From Bacteroidota bacterium (GTDB taxonomy: Bacteria; Bacteroidota; Bacteroidia; Chitinophagales; Chitinophagaceae), in NCBI GenBank assembly GCA_026391435.1, contig JAPLEJ010000029.1, forward strand, positions 1 through 45,695: a DNA stretch of 45,695 nucleotides, read 5' to 3'. Below, piece after piece: positions 42,388 through 45,695 of the stretch. The position numbers and the translations under genes are program-made. Numbering within the stretch: position 1 is the stretch's first letter; the number at the start of each line of letters is the position of its first letter. The notes under the pieces were generated by a model that did not search any database, had not been told where the DNA came from, and saw only the letters and a list, made by a program, of their open reading frames with translations.

Positions 42388-43041
42388 ATGAGCGAGTTAC
42401 AAACAGAAAAACATCCATTTTTAGATTTCGTAAAAAATAACAAAAAAGGATTGACTTATGCCTTAACCGCATTAGTAATTGGATTAGCTGGTTACTTTGG
42501 CTATACTGAAATGTATCAAAAACCTAGAGAAGAAAAAGCAGCAGATGCTATGTTTGCCGCAGAAAAATATTTTGCTATGGACTCTTCTACGTTGGTTTTA
42601 AATGGAGATGGAAGCAGCAAAGGTGTTTTATACGTTATAAATCAATTTAGTGGAACTAAAGCGGCTAATCTTGCTAAATACTATGCAGGCGTTAGCTACT
42701 ACCGTACCAATGATTTTAACAAAGCGATTGAGTATTTAAAAGATTTTTCAACGAGTGCAAAGCAAGTTCAAGCAATTGCTTATGGAACTATTGGAGATGC
42801 TTACAGTGAATTAAAAAATACAGAAGAGGCGATCAATTATTATAAGAAAGCAGGCGCCCATTTTCCAGAAGATGAAGCCATCAGCTCAGAATACCTTTAC
42901 AGAGCAGCCGCTCTATTAGAATTAAATGGTAAAGCAGATGAGGCAGTTGAGATTTACAAAAACATTAAATCGAAATACCCTAAATCTGAAAAAGGTTTAT
43001 TGGCTGATAAATTTATCAATAAATTGAAAGTACAGCCTTAA
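42388..43041 (+). CDS. Membrane-anchored tetratricopeptide repeat protein
   Basis: A 217-residue protein with an N-terminal cytoplasmic segment, one membrane helix (about 22-44, LTYALTALVIGLAGYFGYTE) and TPR-like repeats outside (about 85-205; AKYYAGVSYYRTNDFNKAIE, YGTIGDAYSELKNTEEAINY, AALLELNGKADEAVEIYKNI). The layout resembles the PF09976 proteins (YfgM-like), which act as envelope chaperone partners; that assignment is tentative. It lies 27 bases after pdhA and probably shares its transcript, ending at a strong terminator. Confidence 0.82.
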   Translation: MSELQTEKHPFLDFVKNNKKGLTYALTALVIGLAGYFGYTEMYQKPREEKAADAMFAAEKYFAMDSSTLVLNGDGSSKGVLYVINQFSGTKAANLAKYYAGVSYYRTNDFNKAIEYLKDFSTSAKQVQAIAYGTIGDAYSELKNTEEAINYYKKAGAHFPEDEAISSEYLYRAAALLELNGKADEAVEIYKNIKSKYPKSEKGLLADKFINKLKVQP

Positions 43042-43062
43042 TCCAATTTAAGGAACCTATTT

Positions 43063-43098
43063 AAAGCATTCTCCACAACTTGTTGAGAATGCTTTTTC
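43063..43098 (+). terminator. Rho-independent terminator after the TPR gene
   Basis: AAGCATTCTCCACAA is complementary to TTGTTGAGAATGCTT with one mismatch, giving a long hairpin followed by TTTTTCTT. It is the strongest terminator seen in the window. Confidence 0.88.
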
Positions 43099-43124
43099 TT
43101 ATGTTTTTATTTACATACAATTCG

Positions 43125-43132
43125 TATTTTTG
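43125..43132 (+). promoter_or_regulatory. -7 promoter box of the LutA-like gene
   Basis: TATTTTTG is an exact match ending three bases before the ATG at 43136, predicting a leaderless transcript. It overlaps the in-frame TTG at 43130, which is therefore unlikely as a start. Confidence 0.5.
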
Positions 43133-43135
43133 AGT

Positions 43136-43855
43136 ATGACAGTACAATTATTTATCCCCTGTTTTATTGATCAGCTATACCCTCAAGTAGCATTTGACAC
43201 CATCAAAGTATTGGAAAAAGCGGGCTGTAATGTCAAATACAATGCAGCACAAACCTGTTGTGGTCAACCTGCTTTTAATGCTGGATATTGGGGCGAGTCA
43301 AAAGATGTTTGTACAAAATTTGTTCAAGATTTTGAAGGGGCTGATTACATAGTAAGCCCAAGTGCAAGTTGTTCTGGATTTGTTAGGAATAATTATGCAA
43401 AATTATTTGAAAATAATGCTTTTCAGAGTCCTGCTAAAAAAGTAGCGAATCGTATTTACGAGTTATCCGAATTTTTAGTAAAGGTTTTAAATATTACTGA
43501 TTTAGGTGCTTCCTTTGAAGGAAAAGCCACTTTCCATGATAGTTGTGCAGGATTAAGAGAATGTTCAATTAAACAAGAACCCAGGCAATTATTAGCAGCA
43601 GTAAAAGGATTAGAATTAGTTGAAATGAAGGACACTGATATATGTTGTGGATTTGGAGGCAGTTTCGCTGTAAAATTTGATACCATTAGCGTTTCAATGG
43701 CTGATCAAAAAATTGACAATGTACTAGAAACTCAAGCACCTATTTTAATTAGTACTGATATGAGTTGTCTAATGCATTTAGATGGTCGAATGAAACACAA
43801 TGGACAAGAAATTAAAGTACTTCATTTATCTGAAGTATTAGCAAGTGGGTATTAA
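43136..43855 (+). CDS. CCG-domain (Fe-S)-binding protein, LutA/YkgE-like
   Basis: A 239-residue protein with two cysteine-rich CCG domains. The first has FIPCFIDQLYPQVAF and TCCGQPAFNAGY (about 40-51); the second has FHDSCAGLREC and ICCGFGGSFAV (about 173-183). Family members form one subunit of the LutABC lactate oxidase or of heterodisulfide reductase-like complexes. lutB and lutC are absent from the neighbourhood, so it works with partners encoded elsewhere or in another role. It is flanked by a terminator upstream and the EVE gene 36 bases downstream. Confidence 0.9.
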   Translation: MTVQLFIPCFIDQLYPQVAFDTIKVLEKAGCNVKYNAAQTCCGQPAFNAGYWGESKDVCTKFVQDFEGADYIVSPSASCSGFVRNNYAKLFENNAFQSPAKKVANRIYELSEFLVKVLNITDLGASFEGKATFHDSCAGLRECSIKQEPRQLLAAVKGLELVEMKDTDICCGFGGSFAVKFDTISVSMADQKIDNVLETQAPILISTDMSCLMHLDGRMKHNGQEIKVLHLSEVLASGY

Positions 43856-43891
43856 GGTACATCTCTATTTTAATTTATAAATTTATATCGT

Positions 43892-44302
43892 ATGGCATAT
43901 TGGCTAATCAAATCAGAACCTTTTAAATACGCTTGGGATCAATTTATAAAAGATAAAAAAACATTCTGGGATGGTGTTCGTAATTATGGCGCAAGAAATA
44001 ATTTAAGATCCATGAAAAAAGGAGATCTTGCCTTTTGGTACCATAGTAATGAAGGAATGGAGATTGTAGGTATTGCAAAAGTAGTTAAAGAGTCTTATCA
44101 AGATCCTACCACTACTGAAACGGCATGGTTAGCTGTAGATTTTGCTCCACATAAAAAATTAAAACATCCCGTTAAATTATCTGATGTAAAAGCCAATACC
44201 AATCTAGCTAATATGGAATTGGTTAAACTAGGTCGACTTTCCGTTCAAAAAGTGACTAGTGCTGAATGGAATGAAGTAATGAAAATGAGTGAGGGTTTAT
44301 AA
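43892..44302 (+). CDS. EVE domain protein
   Basis: A 136-residue single-domain EVE protein (PUA-like fold), which binds modified bases in DNA or RNA. Recognisable are the N-terminal AYWLIKSEPFKYAWDQFIKD, WDGVRNYGARNNLRSMKKGD, FWYHSNEGMEIVGIAKVVKE and the late LVKLGRLSVQKVTSAEWNEV. Length is normal for a stand-alone family member. It follows the LutA-like gene by 36 bases and converges on the SpmA-SpmB gene. The ligand in this organism is unknown. Confidence 0.93.
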   Translation: MAYWLIKSEPFKYAWDQFIKDKKTFWDGVRNYGARNNLRSMKKGDLAFWYHSNEGMEIVGIAKVVKESYQDPTTTETAWLAVDFAPHKKLKHPVKLSDVKANTNLANMELVKLGRLSVQKVTSAEWNEVMKMSEGL

Positions 44303-44324
44303 TACCTACTTCAATTAAAATCTT

Positions 44325-45557
44325 TTATTTAAAAAAGGTGTATCCAATTAAAATTGCGATTACTACACCTATTAAATCTGCGAATATACCAGCCCATAAA
44401 GCGTATCGTATTTTCTTGATACCCACACTTCCAAAGTACAAAGCAATAATATAAAAAGTGGTATCTGCAGATCCTTGAAAAATGGATGCTAATTTCCCTA
44501 CAAATGAATCAGGCCCTTGTGTTTGAAAAATATCTAGCATCATTCCTCTGGCCCCACTCCCACTTAAAGGTTTCATGATGGCGACAGGTAATGCTCCAAT
44601 AAATTCGGTATTCACTCCAGTAGATTGGATTAAAAAAGTAATTCCATTTAATAGGTACAACATGGCGCCGCTATCTCTAAATACCCTGATGGCCACTAGC
44701 ATCGCCACTAAATATGGAATGATTTTAATAATGACATCGAATCCATTTTTGGCCCCTTCAATAAAGGCATCAAAAACAGACACTTTTTTAAAAGCTCCTC
44801 CGATAATAATACCTACGATGATCACTAATAACAATGCATTCCCTACTGTTTTAGAGAAAACTTCCTTTTGTATAGGCATCAATGAATTGACACTAAATAA
44901 TATACCCACCATGAGTAAGATTAATCCAAGTATCCAACCTATTAAAACCTTGTCCCATTTTAATTTTTGGTATAACCCCACCATAAAAATGGAAGCTAAT
45001 GTTGTACCAAGAGTGGCTAGAACGCAGGGAATAAATATACTAGCTGCATCATGAGATCCTGCCGCTAATCGATATGAAATAATGGTTAAAGGAATAATGG
45101 TTAAACCACTTGTATGTAAAACAAGGAACATAATTTGAGCGTTGGTGGCTTTTTCTTTGTCCGGATTAAGACTTTGTAGGCTTTCCATGGCTTTTAACCC
45201 AAATGGAGTGGCTGCGTTGTCTAAACCAAGCATATTTGCGCTAAAATTCATCACCATTTGCCCCATGGCGGGATGATTAGCTGGAACGCCAGGAAACAAT
45301 CGACTTAAAAATGGGTTCATCCATTTGGCTAGCTTTTGGATAGCACCTGCTTTTTCGGCAATATTCATTAAACCTAAGAAAAATACCATCGTACCTGCCA
45401 ATGGAAGGGCCACATCCATGACAGAGGATTTAGCAGAGTCAAATAGGCCATCTGCCAGTAATTTAAAAATTTCAGTATCCCCTAAAAAAACCAATTTAAA
45501 CAAGGCAATTACAAACGCAATCACAAAAAATGCCATCCAGATAATATTCAATGCCAT
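44325..45557 (-). CDS. SpmA-SpmB fusion (nucleoside-recognition domain membrane protein)
   Basis: A 410-residue membrane protein of about ten transmembrane helices, joining two homologous gate-domain halves. The SpmA-like half (about 1-200) has GTMVFFLGLMNIAEKAGAI, MNFSANMLGLDNAATPFGLK and LHTSGLTIIPLTII. The SpmB-like half (about 205-410) has IIIGGAFKKVSVFDAFIEGA, PLSGSGARGMMLD and STADTTFYI-like QGSADTTFYIIALYFG. In Bacillus the two are separate spore-maturation proteins. This organism shows no sign of sporulation, so a transport role, substrate unknown, is more likely. It is divergent from ychF. Confidence 0.9.
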   Translation of the reverse strand: MALNIIWMAFFVIAFVIALFKLVFLGDTEIFKLLADGLFDSAKSSVMDVALPLAGTMVFFLGLMNIAEKAGAIQKLAKWMNPFLSRLFPGVPANHPAMGQMVMNFSANMLGLDNAATPFGLKAMESLQSLNPDKEKATNAQIMFLVLHTSGLTIIPLTIISYRLAAGSHDAASIFIPCVLATLGTTLASIFMVGLYQKLKWDKVLIGWILGLILLMVGILFSVNSLMPIQKEVFSKTVGNALLLVIIVGIIIGGAFKKVSVFDAFIEGAKNGFDVIIKIIPYLVAMLVAIRVFRDSGAMLYLLNGITFLIQSTGVNTEFIGALPVAIMKPLSGSGARGMMLDIFQTQGPDSFVGKLASIFQGSADTTFYIIALYFGSVGIKKIRYALWAGIFADLIGVVIAILIGYTFFK

Positions 45558-45606
45558 AAATCAATTGTTTATGGTTCTAATATAGTCAATTTTGGGATTA
45601 GAATTG

Positions 45607-45614
45607 TATTTTTG
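45607..45614 (+). promoter_or_regulatory. -7 promoter box of ychF
   Basis: TATTTTTG is an exact consensus match, 22 bases before the ychF ATG. Confidence 0.55.
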
Positions 45615-45636
45615 CGCTCTTAAAACACGTCAGATT

Positions 45637-45695
45637 ATGGCTTTACAGGCAGGAATTGTGGGATTACCCAATGTAGGAAAATCAACTTTATTTAA
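45637..45695 (+). CDS. ychF: YchF/OLA1-type ATPase (5' end only)
   Basis: Only the first 19 codons are in the window: MALQAGIVGLPNVGKSTLF. The sequence GIVGLPNVGKSTLF is the P-loop start of the Obg-related YchF family, which prefers ATP and binds ribosomes. The position of a perfect -7 box 22 bases upstream supports the ATG. The rest of the gene lies beyond the window. Confidence 0.85.
   Translation, partial: MALQAGIVGLPNVGKSTLF

Noticed and set aside
44575..45054. Long open frame opposite the SpmA-SpmB gene
   Set aside because: It is antisense to a well-supported membrane protein; its low-complexity, Pro/Ser/Thr/Asn-rich translation is typical of a mirror frame and matches no family.
1..45695. 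tRNA, rRNA, CRISPR array, IS element, prophage or attachment site
   Set aside because: All gaps were read and none holds a cloverleaf, repeat-spacer series, transposase frame or terminal repeats; the largest gaps are 234 and 196 bases.

Overview
The window is 45.7 kb of AT-rich, densely packed bacterial chromosome that looks like Bacteroidota, most likely Chitinophagales/Chitinophagaceae. The evidence is: no Shine-Dalgarno-like sequences; repeated matches to the Bacteroidota -7 promoter box TAnnTTTG just upstream of start codons; and families largely typical of that phylum (BT_3928-type DoxX protein, DUF1599, DUF4199, WbqC-like, GlmU-like NTP_transf_4, GMEHQ-type M1 peptidase). No phage, IS element, CRISPR array, rRNA or tRNA was seen. 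Every gap between genes is shorter than 300 bases. Placement below phylum is inference.

Layout. 1-2476: an edge-truncated sugar/aminoglycoside-type kinase divergent from a Tat-type glycosylasparaginase and CutC, which together read as a salvage set for Asn-linked GlcNAc. 2498-5062: serA and a secreted serine hydrolase. 5144-7558: an ion-pumping membrane pyrophosphatase with an unusual C-terminal tail. 7671-9499: a BlaI-type repressor and a BlaR1-like M56 membrane peptidase. 9456-15776: mostly housekeeping (WbqC, LEA14-like lipoprotein, pyrE, Nudix, coaD, pyrB, pyrR, recF, DUF721, CBS protein). 15838-18367: BT_3928 protein, DUF1599 and folP. 18431-22194: FKBP lipoprotein, nrnA-like DHH phosphoesterase, ndk and a DEAD-box helicase. 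22429-29613: two tandem secreted M1 metallopeptidases, a sulfatase and an O-antigen-ligase/TPR protein. 29810-35743: a catalytically degenerate dihydroorotase, DUF4199, two glycosyltransferases, gmhA, a gmhB-like phosphatase and a secreted unknown. 35740-39565: lepA, tpiA and the GlmU-like protein. 39669-45695: pruA, pdhA, a TPR membrane protein, a LutA-like protein, an EVE protein, an SpmA-SpmB fusion and the start of ychF.

How genes work together. Pyrimidine synthesis is scattered here: pyrE, pyrB, pyrR and a dihydroorotase homologue that has lost nearly all metal ligands and so looks structural. The 31.6-34.9 kb block is a cell-surface sugar set (lipid-linked GT2, GT4, sedoheptulose-7-P isomerase, heptose-phosphatase-like HAD), with the O-antigen ligase close upstream. 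Several genes carry the -7 box only 3-7 bases before the start codon, which predicts leaderless mRNAs. Convergent neighbours are nearly touching or overlap (44 nt at 9456-9499).

No wholly new multi-gene system is evident. The best leads are the degenerate dihydroorotase, the glycosylasparaginase/kinase/CutC locus, the leaderless promoter geometry, the pyrophosphatase tail and the GC-rich palindromic element at 29.6 kb.
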